Shown one piece after another: positions 10,001 through 18,579 of a stretch of DNA of 64,000 bases. The number at the start of each line of letters is the position of its first letter. Position 1 is the stretch's first letter. Position numbers and translations under genes: made by a program. This DNA comes from Actinomadura coerulea (lineage in GTDB: Bacteria; Actinomycetota; Actinomycetes; Streptosporangiales; Streptosporangiaceae): the NCBI RefSeq assembly GCF_014208105.1, contig NZ_JACHMQ010000001.1, positions 1,984,001-2,048,000 of the forward strand, read 5' to 3'. The notes under the pieces were generated by a model that saw only the letters and a program-made list of their open reading frames with translations, had not been told where the DNA came from and made no database searches.

Positions 10001-10569
10001 CCACGCTGGTCAACCGCGACGGCGACCGCATGGTGATGCCGACCGGCAAGGCGCGGTTGTTCGACGGCCGCACCGGCGAGCCCTACAGAGACCCCATCTC
10101 GGTCGGCTACATCTACATCCTCAAGCTCCACCACCTGGTCGACGACAAGATCCACGCGCGCTCGACCGGCCCGTACTCCATGATCACCCAGCAGCCGCTC
10201 GGCGGTAAGGCCCAGTTCGGCGGCCAGCGCTTCGGTGAGATGGAGGTCTGGGCACTGGAGGCCTACGGCGCCGCCTACGCCCTCCAGGAGCTGCTGACCA
10301 TCAAGTCCGACGACGTCCTCGGCCGCGTGAAGGTCTACGAGGCCATCGTCAAGGGCGAGAACATCCCCGAGCCCGGCATTCCCGAGTCCTTCAAGGTGCT
10401 CATCAAGGAGATGCAGTCGCTGTGCCTCAACGTCGAGGTGCTCTCCAGCGACGGCATGTCCATCGAGATGCGCGACACCGACGAGGACGTCTTCCGCGCC
10501 GCGGAGGAGCTCGGCATCGACCTCTCCCGCCGTCCGAACGAGGGCGCGATGAACGTCGACGAGATCTGA
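7093..10569 (+). CDS. rpoB: RNA polymerase beta subunit, stand-alone copy with altered rifampicin region
   Basis: Full-length beta subunit, 1158 residues, from TTG at 7093; an upstream GGAAGG site and the LAASRTAS N-terminus match the TTG-started rpoB of other actinomycetes. Core motifs are intact: the rifampicin pocket and fork loop (SQLSQFMDQ ... THKRR), [43 protein letters not shown]. It differs from the standard pocket at Thr423, Ala427, Asn436, Ser449 and Met450 (E. coli 518, 522, 531, 544, 545); Asn436 replaces the usual Ser531. His431 (526), Asp and Gln513 equivalents are kept. rpoC does not follow and rplL does not precede, unlike the usual operon. It is therefore probably a second rpoB, like the rpoB(R) allele of Nonomuraea. 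Confidence 0.96.
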   Translation: MAASRTASAVPAGPRRVSFSRLHEPLEVPDLLALQTNSFDWLVGNERWKARVEEARRAGRRDVPAQSGLEEIFEEISPIEDFSGTMSLSFRDHRFEPPKYSVEECKDKDMTYSAPMFVTAEFINNTTGEIKSQTVFMGDFPLMSPKGTFIANGTERVVTSQLTRSPGVYFDRALDKASDKDIYGCRVIPSRGAWLEFEIDKRDNVGVRIDRKRKQPVTVLLKALGWDEARIRERFGSYESINVTLEKDHTSGQDDALLDIYRKLRPGEPPTRESAQTLLENLYFNPKRYDVAKVGRYKINKKLGLDLDMNQGTLTEDDVVATIEYLVRLHAGEEEATLGSVAVPIEVDDIDHFGNRRLRTVGELIQNQVRLGLARMERVVRERMTTQDVEAITPQTLINIRPVVASIKEFFGTSQLSQFMDQTNPLAGLTHKRRLNALGPGGLSRERASMEVRDVHPSHYGRMCPIETPEGPNIGLMGSLSSYARVNPFGFIETPYRKVVEGRVTDEIDYLTADVEDRYVIAQANTPIGPDGTFAEQRVLVRRKGGEIEAIRPDEVDYMDVSPRQMVSVATAMIPFLEHDDANRALMGSNMQRQSVPLLRSEAPLVGTGMEYRAATDAGDVITAEKAGSVEEVSADYVTVMNDDGTRTTYRVSKFKRSNQGTCFNQKPIVDEGQRVEVGQVIADGPCTDDGEMALGKNLLVAFMPWEGHNYEDAIILSQRLVQDDVLSSIHIEEHEVDARDTKLGPEEITRDIPNVSEEVLADLDERGIIRIGADVVPGDILVGKVTPKGETELTPEERLLRAIFGEKAREVRDTSLKVPHGEQGKVIGVRVFSRDDGDELPPGVNELVRVYVAQKRKITDGDKLAGRHGNKGVISKVLPVEDMPFLEDGTPVDIVLNPLGVPGRMNVGQVLETHLGWIASRGWDISGVEEEWAGRLRDKGLDRVEPRTNVATPVFDGADEQEIIGLLGTTLVNRDGDRMVMPTGKARLFDGRTGEPYRDPISVGYIYILKLHHLVDDKIHARSTGPYSMITQQPLGGKAQFGGQRFGEMEVWALEAYGAAYALQELLTIKSDDVLGRVKVYEAIVKGENIPEPGIPESFKVLIKEMQSLCLNVEVLSSDGMSIEMRDTDEDVFRAAEELGIDLSRRPNEGAMNVDEI

Positions 10570-10648
10570 GGGGCGGCCCGGCCGGGGCGACCGCCTCCCG
10601 CGACGCGGGGCGGGCGCCCGGGCCGGGGGTCGCGGTCCCCGAGGGCGG

Positions 10649-11680
10649 TCACCGGTGCAGGTCGAACGACAGGTGGGCGGACAGCGCACCCAGGAAGTCG
10701 ACGGCGTCGAAGGCCGCCCCGGCGGAGGCGACACCGGTCGCCCTGGTCCGGCCGTTGAGGATGCGGTCGGCCGCCTCCACCGCCAGCGGCGCGCTGACGG
10801 CGTAGATGTCGCGGCCGCTCGCCGTGGCGCGCCGTTCCTCGCCGCCGGAGCGCACCACGACGTCGACCAGGAACGTCTGGTCGGAGCGCCCCCGCTCGTC
10901 GGCCGCGGCCGGCGCCGGCGTGTCGGGGGCCGACAGGTCCTCGACCGCCTCGACGGTCATGTACGAGCGCACCTCGGGGACCGCCAGGTGGCTGGGGATC
11001 GTGACGACGTCGGCCATGCTGAACTCCCCGATCACGGGTCGGACGCCCATCGGCTCGGGGAACGTCCACTTCAACGAGGGGAGCGCGTCCTGGTGGTACT
11101 CCAGTTGCCCGCCGGTGAAGCGGACCCGCCTCCCGTCGCGCCGCTCGTGGGAGACCGCGCCCGAGGCGCGCGTCCCCGTGGTGGGGCGCCAGCTGCTCAG
11201 CCCGTAGGCGACGTGCACCTCGTCGGCGGCGGTCCAGTCGCCCATCGCGGCGGTGGCCAGCAGGTCGCCGAGGCCGCCGAAGAAGGCCATCGCGGGGACG
11301 ACCGCGACCCCCGCGTCGCGGGCGCGCTCGGCGAAGTGCGCGAGCGTGTCGGCGTTGGCCTCGATCTCGGCCGCCACGTCCACGTAGGGGATGCCGGCGC
11401 GCAGCGCCGCCTCGATCACCGGGGCGGCGGTCGCGGCGAAGGGTCCCGCGCCGTTGACCACCGCGGCGGCGCCGGCCAGCGCGCGGTCCAGCGACGCCGG
11501 ATCGTCGGCCGACGCGGGCCGGACGTCCAGCCCCGGAAAGGACTCCGCCAGTGCTCGCAGCTTCCCGGCGTCGCGGCCGGACGCCACCGGCACGAACCCG
11601 CGGTCCAGCAACTCCGCCACCACGAACCGCCCGGTGTGCCCGTAGGCGCCGAACACCGCGACCATCTGACCCGATCCCAT
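10649..11680 (-). CDS. Saccharopine dehydrogenase-like NAD(P)-binding oxidoreductase
   Basis: A 343-residue protein with an N-terminal Rossmann fold (VAVFGAYGHTGRFV, a GxxGxxG-type nucleotide loop) in the saccharopine dehydrogenase / trans-acting enoyl reductase superfamily. ATG 11680 follows a GGGAGAG ribosome site; the open frame extends further up without support. It is divergent from the GlxA-type regulator at 11782 (about 100-base gap), which may control it. Relatives act in lipid or polyketide reduction, but the substrate is not visible here. It converges with rpoB and is unlikely to be related to it. Confidence 0.8.
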   Translation of the reverse strand: MGSGQMVAVFGAYGHTGRFVVAELLDRGFVPVASGRDAGKLRALAESFPGLDVRPASADDPASLDRALAGAAAVVNGAGPFAATAAPVIEAALRAGIPYVDVAAEIEANADTLAHFAERARDAGVAVVPAMAFFGGLGDLLATAAMGDWTAADEVHVAYGLSSWRPTTGTRASGAVSHERRDGRRVRFTGGQLEYHQDALPSLKWTFPEPMGVRPVIGEFSMADVVTIPSHLAVPEVRSYMTVEAVEDLSAPDTPAPAAADERGRSDQTFLVDVVVRSGGEERRATASGRDIYAVSAPLAVEAADRILNGRTRATGVASAGAAFDAVDFLGALSAHLSFDLHR

Positions 11681-11781
11681 CGTCTCTCCCGTTGTCCTCG
11701 GTTCCGCCGATGGATCGATCATGGCGGCGGCGGCCGTCCCGCACGAGCGTCTGGAACGCCATGCCTCGTACAATTCCGGAC

Positions 11782-12771
11782 ATGAAGACGGTCGCGGTCG
11801 CCGTCACCGACGGGATGCTGCACTTCGAGCTGTCGGTGGCCTACGAGGTGTTCGGCAGCGCGCCGGCCGACGTGGCCGGGCCCTGGTACCGGCTCCTCGG
11901 CTGCGGACCGGACACCGTACGGGCCGGCGGCTTCCGGCTGGAGCCCGACCACGGGCTCGACCGGCTGGCGAGCGCCGACACCGTGATCGTCCCGGGCTGG
12001 GCCGACGTGGACGTGGAACCGCCCGGCGACCTCGTCGACGCGGTGCGCGCGGCCCACCGGGCGGGTGCGCGCGTGGCCTCCCTCTGCACGGGCGCGTTCG
12101 TGCTGGCCGCCGCGGGGCTGCTGGACGGCCGACGCGCGACGACGCACTGGGCGCACACCGACGTGCTTGCCGCGCGCTATCCCCGGGTGGAGGTCGATCC
12201 GGACGTCCTCTACGTGGACAACGGCAGCGTGCTCACCTCGGCCGGCAAGGCCGCCGCGATGGACCTGTGCCTGCATCTGGTCCGTCTCGACCGCGGCTCG
12301 GTGGTCGCGAACGCGGTCGCGCGCCGCCTGGTCGTGCCGCCGCACCGGGCCGGCGGCCAGGCCCAGTTCGTCCCGTCCCCGGTGCCCGCCCAGGAGAACC
12401 ACCCGCTCGCCGAGCTGTTCCCGTGGGCGATCGAGCGGCTGGACCACCCGCTGACCGTGGAGGACCTGGCCCGCCGGGCCGCCATGAGCTCGCGCAACCT
12501 CGGCCGCCAGTTCCGGTCGGTGACCGGCAGCACCCCGCTGCAGTGGCTGCTGACCCAGCGGATCCGCCGCGCCCAGGAACTGCTGGAGACCACCGACGAC
12601 AGCGTCGAGGCGATCGCGGCGGCCACCGGCATGGGCACCGGCACGACGCTGCGCCGCCACTTCAACCGCACGGTCGGCGTCCCGCCCGACACCTACCGCC
12701 GCACCTTCCGCCGCTCACACGGCGGGGGCGCCGCGGGCATCGAACGGCAGGCCGCGATCTCCCAGACGTAA
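11782..12771 (+). CDS. GlxA-type regulator: DJ-1/PfpI domain plus AraC helix-turn-helix
   Basis: A 329-residue regulator. Residues about 1-165 form a DJ-1/PfpI (class I amidotransferase-like) fold with the nucleophile-elbow sequence SLCTGAF; residues about 215-320 carry the AraC double helix-turn-helix (LARRAAMSSRNLGRQFR ... TGMGTGTTLRRHFNR). The GlxA branch usually works as an activator that senses small metabolites. ATG 11782 is chosen; ATG 11761 is also in frame. It is divergent from the oxidoreductase at 10649 and upstream of the FAD monooxygenase at 12905; either could be a target. Confidence 0.87.
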   Translation: MKTVAVAVTDGMLHFELSVAYEVFGSAPADVAGPWYRLLGCGPDTVRAGGFRLEPDHGLDRLASADTVIVPGWADVDVEPPGDLVDAVRAAHRAGARVASLCTGAFVLAAAGLLDGRRATTHWAHTDVLAARYPRVEVDPDVLYVDNGSVLTSAGKAAAMDLCLHLVRLDRGSVVANAVARRLVVPPHRAGGQAQFVPSPVPAQENHPLAELFPWAIERLDHPLTVEDLARRAAMSSRNLGRQFRSVTGSTPLQWLLTQRIRRAQELLETTDDSVEAIAAATGMGTGTTLRRHFNRTVGVPPDTYRRTFRRSHGGGAAGIERQAAISQT

Positions 12772-12860
12772 CGCCTTCTGTCCCTTAACGCCTCCCGGGG
12801 GCCGCCCCGGAGGCCCGTCGCGGTCCGGGCATGGGCCGCGGCCTCAATCCGCCCCGTCAT

Positions 12861-12875
12861 CGTGCCGTCGGCACG
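12861..12875. promoter_or_regulatory. Inverted repeat upstream of FAD monooxygenase
   Basis: CGTGCC and GGCACG arms flank GTC, 30 bases before the ATG of the monooxygenase and before its GAGGGAGAG ribosome site. It is a candidate operator for this gene; the regulator is unknown. Confidence 0.35.
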
Positions 12876-12904
12876 GCACATGCCGTTCAATCGAGGGAGA
12901 GTGC

Positions 12905-14440
12905 ATGGACGCCGATGTGATCATTGTGGGTGCCGGTCCGACCGGCCTGATGCTGGCCTGCGAGCTGCGCCTGGCCGGTGTGCGGCCGCTGGTCCTGGAA
13001 CGCCAGCCGCACCGTCGCGACACCCCGAAGGCCGGGGGACTGGGGGGGCAGATCCTGGAACTGCTGCGCTACCGGGGACTGCTGGAGAGCTTCACAGCGG
13101 CTTGCACCGATCCCATTCCGGCTCCCCGGTTCCCGTTCGGCGGGGTGCATGTGGACTTCACCCGCCTGCCGGATCCCCCGATGCACGCCCTGCCGCTGCC
13201 GCAGCATCTGCTGGAGCGGCAGCTCGACGAGCGCGCCGCCGAGCTCGACACCGAGATCCGGCGCGGTCACCAGGTGACCGGGGTGAGCCAGGACGACGCC
13301 GCGGTGACCGCCGAGGTGCACGGCCCGGACGGGCCCTACCAGGTGAGCGCCCGCTACCTGGTGGGGTGCGACGGTGGGCGCAGCCGCGTCCGCGACCGGG
13401 CCGGGATCGGCTTCCCCGGCACGAGCTATCCGGAGGTGAACCGGCTGGCCCAGGTCACCCTGCCCGACACGGTGACGGTGCTGGACGGCGGCGACCTCGA
13501 CGTCCCCGGGTTCGGCGTGATCCGTGCGGGGTTCACCCAGACCGACCGCGGCATGTTCGGACTCGGCTCGTCCGCGGACTCCAGGGTCGTCTCCCTCTAC
13601 ACCAGCGAGGACGAGGCCACCGAGTACGACGACGACGCGCCGATGACCGTGGCCGAACTACAGGGCAGCATCCGCCGCGTGCTCGGCGCGGACCTGCCCG
13701 TGGGGGAGGCGCACCGGCTGTCGCGGTTCACCTTCAAGGCGCGGCAGGCCGAGCACTACCGCCACGGCCGGATCATGCTGGCGGGAGACGCGGCCCACCT
13801 GTTCCCCGCCACCGGCGTGGCGATCAACGCCGGCATGCTGGACGCGGTCAACCTGGCCTGGAAACTCGCCGCCGCCGTCCACGGCTGGGCGCCGTCCGGC
13901 CTGCTGGACACCTACCACGGCGAACGCCACCTCGCGGGTGCCCGCACTCTTCTGCACACCCGCGCCCAGGTGGCGCTGCGGCGCGGGCACGATCCCGCCG
14001 CCGAAGCGCTCCGGGAGGTCTTCCAGGAACTGCTCGCCGACGAGCAGCCGCTGCGCCGCATGGGAAGGCTGCTCTCCGGCGCCGACATCCGCTACCCGAT
14101 GCCCGGCGCCGCCCACCACCCGATGGCCGGCGCCTTCGCGCCCGACCTCACCCTGCACACCGACCAGGGCGTCACCAGCGTCGCCGAACTCATGCGCTCC
14201 GCGCGGCCCGTCCTGCTCGACCTCGCCGACCGGCCGGACCTGCGCGAGGCGGCCCGGGGCCACCGTGTCGACGTCCGCACCGCCAAGATCGATGAGCCTC
14301 CGGCCGACGCCCTGCTGATCCGCCCGGACGCCCACATCGCCTGGGCCGCGACTGTCGGCGAACCCGCCGACACCGCCGTGCCCGCACTGCGCCGAGCCTT
14401 GTCCGACTGGTTCGGCGCCCCTGCCGCCGACGATGTCTGA
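12905..14440 (+). CDS. FAD-dependent aromatic monooxygenase (PheA/TfdB type)
   Basis: A 511-residue class A flavoprotein hydroxylase. Visible motifs in order are the FAD ADP-binding loop [10 protein letters not shown] (residues 9-18), the DG motif GCDGGRSRVRD near residue 157, and the GD motif LAGDAAHLF near 295, followed by a thioredoxin-like C-terminal domain. This fold hydroxylates phenolic or polyketide substrates using NAD(P)H and O2. In the GD region the usual GQGLN is replaced by ATGVAIN, which is unusual and may affect substrate or FAD movement. Start ATG 12905 follows GAGGGAGAG. Its substrate is unknown, and it is much less like Rox than the protein at 43120. Confidence 0.88.
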   Translation: MDADVIIVGAGPTGLMLACELRLAGVRPLVLERQPHRRDTPKAGGLGGQILELLRYRGLLESFTAACTDPIPAPRFPFGGVHVDFTRLPDPPMHALPLPQHLLERQLDERAAELDTEIRRGHQVTGVSQDDAAVTAEVHGPDGPYQVSARYLVGCDGGRSRVRDRAGIGFPGTSYPEVNRLAQVTLPDTVTVLDGGDLDVPGFGVIRAGFTQTDRGMFGLGSSADSRVVSLYTSEDEATEYDDDAPMTVAELQGSIRRVLGADLPVGEAHRLSRFTFKARQAEHYRHGRIMLAGDAAHLFPATGVAINAGMLDAVNLAWKLAAAVHGWAPSGLLDTYHGERHLAGARTLLHTRAQVALRRGHDPAAEALREVFQELLADEQPLRRMGRLLSGADIRYPMPGAAHHPMAGAFAPDLTLHTDQGVTSVAELMRSARPVLLDLADRPDLREAARGHRVDVRTAKIDEPPADALLIRPDAHIAWAATVGEPADTAVPALRRALSDWFGAPAADDV

Positions 14441-14464
14441 GGCGGGAGCGGCAGTGCCGCGCGT

Positions 14465-15634
14465 TCACGTCCGGGACGGGACGTCGTGGCCGGTGGGCCG
14501 CCAGCCTTCGGCCACGTCGTGCGAGTACAACCAGGAGACGCCGCGTTCGTAGAAGAGCCTCATCGCCGCGGGCATGACGAGGTTGCGGGCCTTGCGGGTG
14601 AGGAATCCCGCTGTCTTGGCGTCCCGGTTGGCGCTGGCTGATCTCACCATCTGGGCGACACGTGCCCGCCGTCTCCGCTCGTATTGGGCCAAGGCGGCGG
14701 GCACGTCGGCCTCCTGGAGTGTCCGGGCCAGGACGATGGCGTCCTCGATCGCCATGGACGCCCCCTGCCCGGCGCCGACCGGGTGGGCGGCGTCCCCGAC
14801 GAGCACGGTCCGGTCGGCGCGCCAGACCGGAACCTCGGGCAGCACGTGCATCAGGGTCGGCCGGTGCCGTTCCGTCGTCGCCGCCAGCACGGCGGCGGGC
14901 ATGTGTTCGCGCCGGTAGAGCCGTTCGAGCAGGTCAAGGTCGACCGAGGCCGGGTCGGGCTGCCGGGGGGAGGCGACCTGCGCGGCCCACCAGACCGCGC
15001 CGTCCGGCGCGGCGAGGTAGATGAACGCTCCGTTGCGGCCGAAGACCATGGTGAACACACCGGGCTCCACATCGACGCCGCGTGCGACGCCGGACGCCGA
15101 GAAGAGCCCGGCGTACCGGGGCTCCGGGGCCTCGGGATCGAGGATCCGCCGGGTCGCCGACCAGATCCCGTCCGCTCCCACCAGCAGGTCCGCCTCGGCG
15201 GTGAGGCCGCTGTCGAACTCCGCCCGGACCGCCGTGCCCTCGGTGGCCGCGCCCACCAGGCGCTCCCCGGTCACGATCCTGGCCCCGGCCCGGACGGCCT
15301 CCGCCCGCAGCGCCTCCACCAGCCGGCCGCGCATCAGCGTGACGCTCATCAGGGAGTCGCCGGGCAGCCGTCCGCGCGGTGTGTCGCCCAGCTGCTTCCC
15401 GGTTTCGGACAACAGCCGCTGGCGGGGCACGGCGAACCCCGCCCGCCGGACGGTCTCCAGGCAGCCGAGCGCGTCCAGGCCGCGCAGCCCGTTGACCGCC
15501 AGGCTCAGGAACGAGCCGACCTCACCCGCCGGGTCGGCGTACGCCTCGTACACCGTCACCTCTGCCCCGATGCGCCGCAGCGCGACGGCGCCGGCCGCTC
15601 CGGCGACCCCGCCACCGATCACGATGACTCGCAC
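14465..15634 (-). CDS. FAD-dependent monooxygenase (UbiH/salicylate hydroxylase-like)
   Basis: A 389-residue flavoprotein with N-terminal FAD loop [17 protein letters not shown] motif [13 protein letters not shown] and GD motif [26 protein letters not shown] 15634 is preferred over ATG 15658 because AGGAGGGG precedes it directly. It probably hydroxylates an aromatic or hydrophobic small molecule with NAD(P)H and O2. It is divergent from a TetR gene (15738) across a 103-base gap with three inverted repeats, so the two form a regulator-enzyme unit. The substrate cannot be told. Confidence 0.87.
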   Translation of the reverse strand: MRVIVIGGGVAGAAGAVALRRIGAEVTVYEAYADPAGEVGSFLSLAVNGLRGLDALGCLETVRRAGFAVPRQRLLSETGKQLGDTPRGRLPGDSLMSVTLMRGRLVEALRAEAVRAGARIVTGERLVGAATEGTAVRAEFDSGLTAEADLLVGADGIWSATRRILDPEAPEPRYAGLFSASGVARGVDVEPGVFTMVFGRNGAFIYLAAPDGAVWWAAQVASPRQPDPASVDLDLLERLYRREHMPAAVLAATTERHRPTLMHVLPEVPVWRADRTVLVGDAAHPVGAGQGASMAIEDAIVLARTLQEADVPAALAQYERRRRARVAQMVRSASANRDAKTAGFLTRKARNLVMPAAMRLFYERGVSWLYSHDVAEGWRPTGHDVPSRT

Positions 15635-15641
15635 GACCCCT

Positions 15642-15703
15642 CCTGAATTCAGGTTCACCGAATATATATTCGGCGAATCGCGGCTCAGTATTCTGGGATA
15701 CTG
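15642..15703. promoter_or_regulatory. Divergent control region with three palindromes
   Basis: Three dyads lie in tandem between the monooxygenase and the TetR gene: cctgaattcagg (15642-15653, perfect), ccgaatatatattcgg (15658-15673, perfect 16 bases), and CAGTAT/ATACTG arms (15686-15691 and 15698-15703). The AT-rich middle one stands out in this GC-rich DNA and probably overlaps a promoter. They are the likely operators of the adjacent TetR protein. Confidence 0.6.
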
Positions 15704-15737
15704 CGTCTGCTGTCAACGGCGAACCGGGAGGAGTCTC

Positions 15738-16364
15738 GTGAGCGGCGTGCGGAAGGCGAAGGCGGCCGAGACCCGGGCGGCCCTCAAGGACGCCGCGCGT
15801 CGGGTGTTCATGGAGCGCGGCTACCTGAACACCAAGATCACGGACATCACGGCCGCGGCCGGCCGCGCCACCGGCTCGTTCTACGACCACTTCGCCGGCA
15901 AGGAGGAGCTCCTCCAGGCCCTCATGGCCGACCTCGAGGAGCAGGCGGACGCGGAGGTCGCGGCCTCGGACCACCCCCGCGACCACGACCTGTCCGACCG
16001 GGACCAGCTGCGGTGGCACCTGGCGGTCGCCTGGCGCGCCTACCGGGAGCACCTCCCGGTGATCGCCGCCCGGCTCCAGTCGATCATGGCCGACGGCCCC
16101 GCGTCCGGACGCGCCTGGACGGCCCTGACCACCGAGACCGGAACCTTCCGCGACCACCTCGAATGGCTCCGCGACCGGGGCCACCCGCTCCCCGGAGATC
16201 CCGCGCTGGTGGCCGCCGCCATCGGCGCGATGCTCTCGATGTTCGGCTACTCCGTCCTCGCCGCCGGCGACAACGCCCCGGACGTCACCGACGACGAGAT
16301 CATCGACACCCTGACCGACCTGCTCCTCCACGGCCTCGCCGGCCCGGTGACCCCACCCGCCTGA
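15738..16364 (+). CDS. TetR-family regulator
   Basis: A 208-residue regulator with an N-terminal helix-turn-helix ([20 protein letters not shown], then [18 protein letters not shown]). GTG 15738 follows GGGAGGAG; the much longer open frame upstream runs antisense through the monooxygenase and is not real. It is divergent from the monooxygenase at 14465, and the three palindromes between them are its probable binding sites. The ligand is likely a substrate or product of that enzyme; this is inference. Confidence 0.87.
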   Translation: MSGVRKAKAAETRAALKDAARRVFMERGYLNTKITDITAAAGRATGSFYDHFAGKEELLQALMADLEEQADAEVAASDHPRDHDLSDRDQLRWHLAVAWRAYREHLPVIAARLQSIMADGPASGRAWTALTTETGTFRDHLEWLRDRGHPLPGDPALVAAAIGAMLSMFGYSVLAAGDNAPDVTDDEIIDTLTDLLLHGLAGPVTPPA

Positions 16365-16428
16365 CCGAGCTCAACCCCGTCCGCGACCCGCCGACGTCTT
16401 CGGGATCAACTTCCGACGCGAACATTCT

Positions 16429-16446
16429 CATTATCGGTAATGATAA
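16429..16446. promoter_or_regulatory. Overlapping inverted repeats before winged-helix regulator gene
   Basis: Two dyads overlap: CATTA/TAATG (16429-16433, 16438-16442) and TTATC/GATAA (16431-16435, 16442-16446). They end 10 bases before the GTG start of the next gene, in an AT-rich patch. This fits autoregulation by that winged-helix protein. Confidence 0.5.
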
Positions 16447-16456
16447 CGTCGAGTCC

Positions 16457-17041
16457 GTGAGAGATTCCAAGGAGGACTGGGCGGAGCTGGCTCTGCATCC
16501 GGTGCGGATCCGGGTTCTGCGGGCGGTCGGCGGTGGGCGCCGCAGCCCGCGTGAGATCGCCCGTCTGCTGCCGGACGTGCCGCAGGCGACGCTTTACCGG
16601 CACCTCGCCGCGCTCGCCAAAGGACGCCTGCTCGAGGTGGTGGAAGAACGCAAGGTCGGCGGGGCGACCGAACGCGTCTACGCGCTGCCGCCCGGCGGGG
16701 CGATGCTGAGCGGTGAGGCGCTTGCCACGGCGACGGCCGAGGACCATGGGCGTTACTTCACCGCCTTCGTCTCCAGCCTGCTCGCCGAGTTCTCCCGCTA
16801 CCTGGCGCGCGAGCGGATCGACCTGGCCGCCGACGGCGTCGGCTACCAGCAGCTGATGCTGCACCTCGACGACGAGGAGTTCGCCGGCTTCGCCCAGCGT
16901 TTCGCCGAGCTCGTCCAGCCGCTGCTGGGCAACGGACCGCGGGAAGGGCGGACACCGCGACTGCTGGCGACCGTGCTCATGCCCGTGGAGCCGCCGGCCG
17001 CGGAGAAGGAAGACATGCCATCCCCTAGGGAGAGGAACTGA
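16457..17041 (+). CDS. Winged-helix (ArsR-like) transcriptional regulator
   Basis: A 194-residue protein. Residues about 10-75 form a winged helix of ArsR type (HPVRIRVLRAV, PREIARLLPDVPQATLYRHLAAL, then the wing with RVYALP). The C-terminal part is helical and holds an unassigned dimer or ligand domain. GTG 16457 is the first start after the AT-rich dyads. It is one base upstream of the small gene at 17043, so both are in one operon. No metal-binding cysteines are seen, so it is not a typical metal sensor. Confidence 0.8.
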   Translation: MRDSKEDWAELALHPVRIRVLRAVGGGRRSPREIARLLPDVPQATLYRHLAALAKGRLLEVVEERKVGGATERVYALPPGGAMLSGEALATATAEDHGRYFTAFVSSLLAEFSRYLARERIDLAADGVGYQQLMLHLDDEEFAGFAQRFAELVQPLLGNGPREGRTPRLLATVLMPVEPPAAEKEDMPSPRERN

Positions 17042-17042
17042 C

Positions 17043-17420
17043 ATGGCGGAAGTCGCGATGACCGGAGACCGTGTCGCCATCGCGTTCAGCACGTGGGAGC
17101 GGATCTGGACAAGGCGGGCGGAGGTGAGCGTCCCCCTCGCCGCGATCGACCGGGCCGCCTGCGTCGACGCGCCCTTGCGCGTCGCACGCGGAGGCCACCG
17201 CGGGCTGCTCGTCTCGGGCTACACCAAGATCGGAGTCTGGGGGGTGCTGCGGGGCCCGCGCCAGCTGGTGTCAGTGCGGCGCCGTCCCGCTCTGCACCTG
17301 ACGCTGAACCGCGGTGTCACCGGAGACCGCTTCGACGAGATCGTGCTCTCCCACCCGGACGCCGCACGCCTCACCCAGCGCATCCGGCAGGCCGTCAGGG
17401 GCCCGGCAACCCCAGCGTGA
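17043..17420 (+). CDS. Small hypothetical protein, PH-like fold likely
   Basis: A 125-residue protein without membrane helices or signal peptide. It is beta-rich (RVAIAFSTWERIW, GLLVSGYTKIGVWGVL, QLVSVRRRPALHLTL) and ends in a helix (DAARLTQRIRQAV), the layout of bacterial PH-like domains. I do not recognise a specific family. It is in one operon with the winged-helix regulator immediately upstream, which suggests it is the regulated gene or a partner. It converges with the oxidoreductase gene at 17422. Confidence 0.65.
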   Translation: MAEVAMTGDRVAIAFSTWERIWTRRAEVSVPLAAIDRAACVDAPLRVARGGHRGLLVSGYTKIGVWGVLRGPRQLVSVRRRPALHLTLNRGVTGDRFDEIVLSHPDAARLTQRIRQAVRGPATPA

Positions 17421-17421
17421 C

Positions 17422-18279
17422 TCAGGTGGAGATGCCGAAGCGGCGGGCGAAGGCGGACATCTGCTCGCGCTGCTGCTCCAGGTCGGGCGCGGTGGCGCTG
17501 ACGACGATGCGGGTCACGCCTTGCCGGGCGAACCCCTCGACCCGTTCCTCGGACATGTCCATCGAACCCCAGCGGGTGTACTCCAGCGCCGCCGGATCGC
17601 GGCCTGCTTCACTCGCGGCCGAGCGGGCCAGTTCCAGCTGGGCGGCTCGTTCGTCCGGAGTCAGCGAGCCGCCGGGGAAGTAGCCGTCCCCGTGGCGTCC
17701 GGCGCGGCGGGCGGCCGCCGGGCTCGAACCGCCGACATGGATCGGCAGGCTGGTGCCGCCGAAGGGCTTGGGGAAGCTGCACAGGTTCTCGAACGAGAAG
17801 AACTCTCCGTCGAAGCTGACACCCCGGTCGTCACCGGCCCACAGGAGCCGCAGCACCTGGATGGCCTCGTCGGCGCGGCGGCCTCGGGTGCGGAAGTCGA
17901 CCCCGACCGCTTGGGCTTCGCCGGGCAGCGTGCCGAGCCCCACGGTCAGCAGCCGCATCCGCCCCTTCGACAGCTGGTCGATGGTCGCCAGTCGCTTGGT
18001 CAGCGTCACCGGGTGGTGATACGGCAGCAGCAGGACGCCCGTTCCGAGGAGGATCCGCTCGGTGGCGGCGGCCACGAAGTTCAGGCAGTCCAGCGGGTCG
18101 CCGAAGGGCAGCGACGGGGGCATGGCCATCGCGCCGACCTGCGCGCCGGGGTAGAGGGCGATGTGCTCGGGCACATAGAGCGCCTCGAAGCCGCACTCCT
18201 CGGCGTGCCGGGCGTAGGCGGTGATCCTGTCGGGGTCCACGCCGAAGAAGGGCGTGCTGTAGCTGATCGCGAATTTCAC
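17422..18279 (-). CDS. LLM-class (F420-dependent type) oxidoreductase
   Basis: A 285-residue luciferase-like TIM barrel protein. Typical features are KFAISYSTPFFG at the N-terminus, the segment LGTGVLLLPYHHPVTLTKRLATID, and SLPIHVGGSSPAAARRAGRHGDGY. Many actinobacterial members use coenzyme F420, others FMN; the sequence alone does not settle this. GTG 18279 is taken as start; the longer frame upstream (to 19026) runs antisense over a transposase relic. The substrate is unknown. Confidence 0.85.
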   Translation of the reverse strand: MKFAISYSTPFFGVDPDRITAYARHAEECGFEALYVPEHIALYPGAQVGAMAMPPSLPFGDPLDCLNFVAAATERILLGTGVLLLPYHHPVTLTKRLATIDQLSKGRMRLLTVGLGTLPGEAQAVGVDFRTRGRRADEAIQVLRLLWAGDDRGVSFDGEFFSFENLCSFPKPFGGTSLPIHVGGSSPAAARRAGRHGDGYFPGGSLTPDERAAQLELARSAASEAGRDPAALEYTRWGSMDMSEERVEGFARQGVTRIVVSATAPDLEQQREQMSAFARRFGIST

Positions 18280-18579
18280 GTCGTCCCGTGTTCCACTTCG
18301 GCCAGGGCGAGGTCCCTGATCTCTGTGTCGGACGGTATCCGTTGACGTCAATGTCAAGGTCAAGCCCGCTGACGTGCGAGCAGCCGGAGCGCTCGGAAGG
18401 CGTGGTCCCGCCACAGCAGCCGCGAGGCCTCCTCGGGGTAGGCGGTGATCGTCGAAGGCGCGTCGAAGAGCTGCGCGAGGCGGTCCCGGCGTCGTACACG
18501 GGCCAGCCCGGGTCTCCGTGAGCGGCGAACGCCGTCCAGGCGCCGCGGCCTGGACGGCGGGGACCTGCCCGAGGCCGTG
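18280..18579. other. Gene-poor stretch between oxidoreductase and transposase relic
   Basis: No convincing gene is seen. It holds the palindrome ttgacgtcaa (18342-18351), which on the minus strand follows CTTGACATTGAC and may be the promoter/operator of the oxidoreductase. A minus-strand reading ending at 18360 (tail HAFRALRLLARQRA) could be the last part of a broken gene but has no recognisable family. The boundary of the mobile DNA probably lies here. Confidence 0.4.

Noticed and set aside
6982..10734. Long minus-strand open frames opposite rpoB
   Set aside because: They mirror rpoB codon structure, have no domains or ribosome sites, and rpoB itself is certain.
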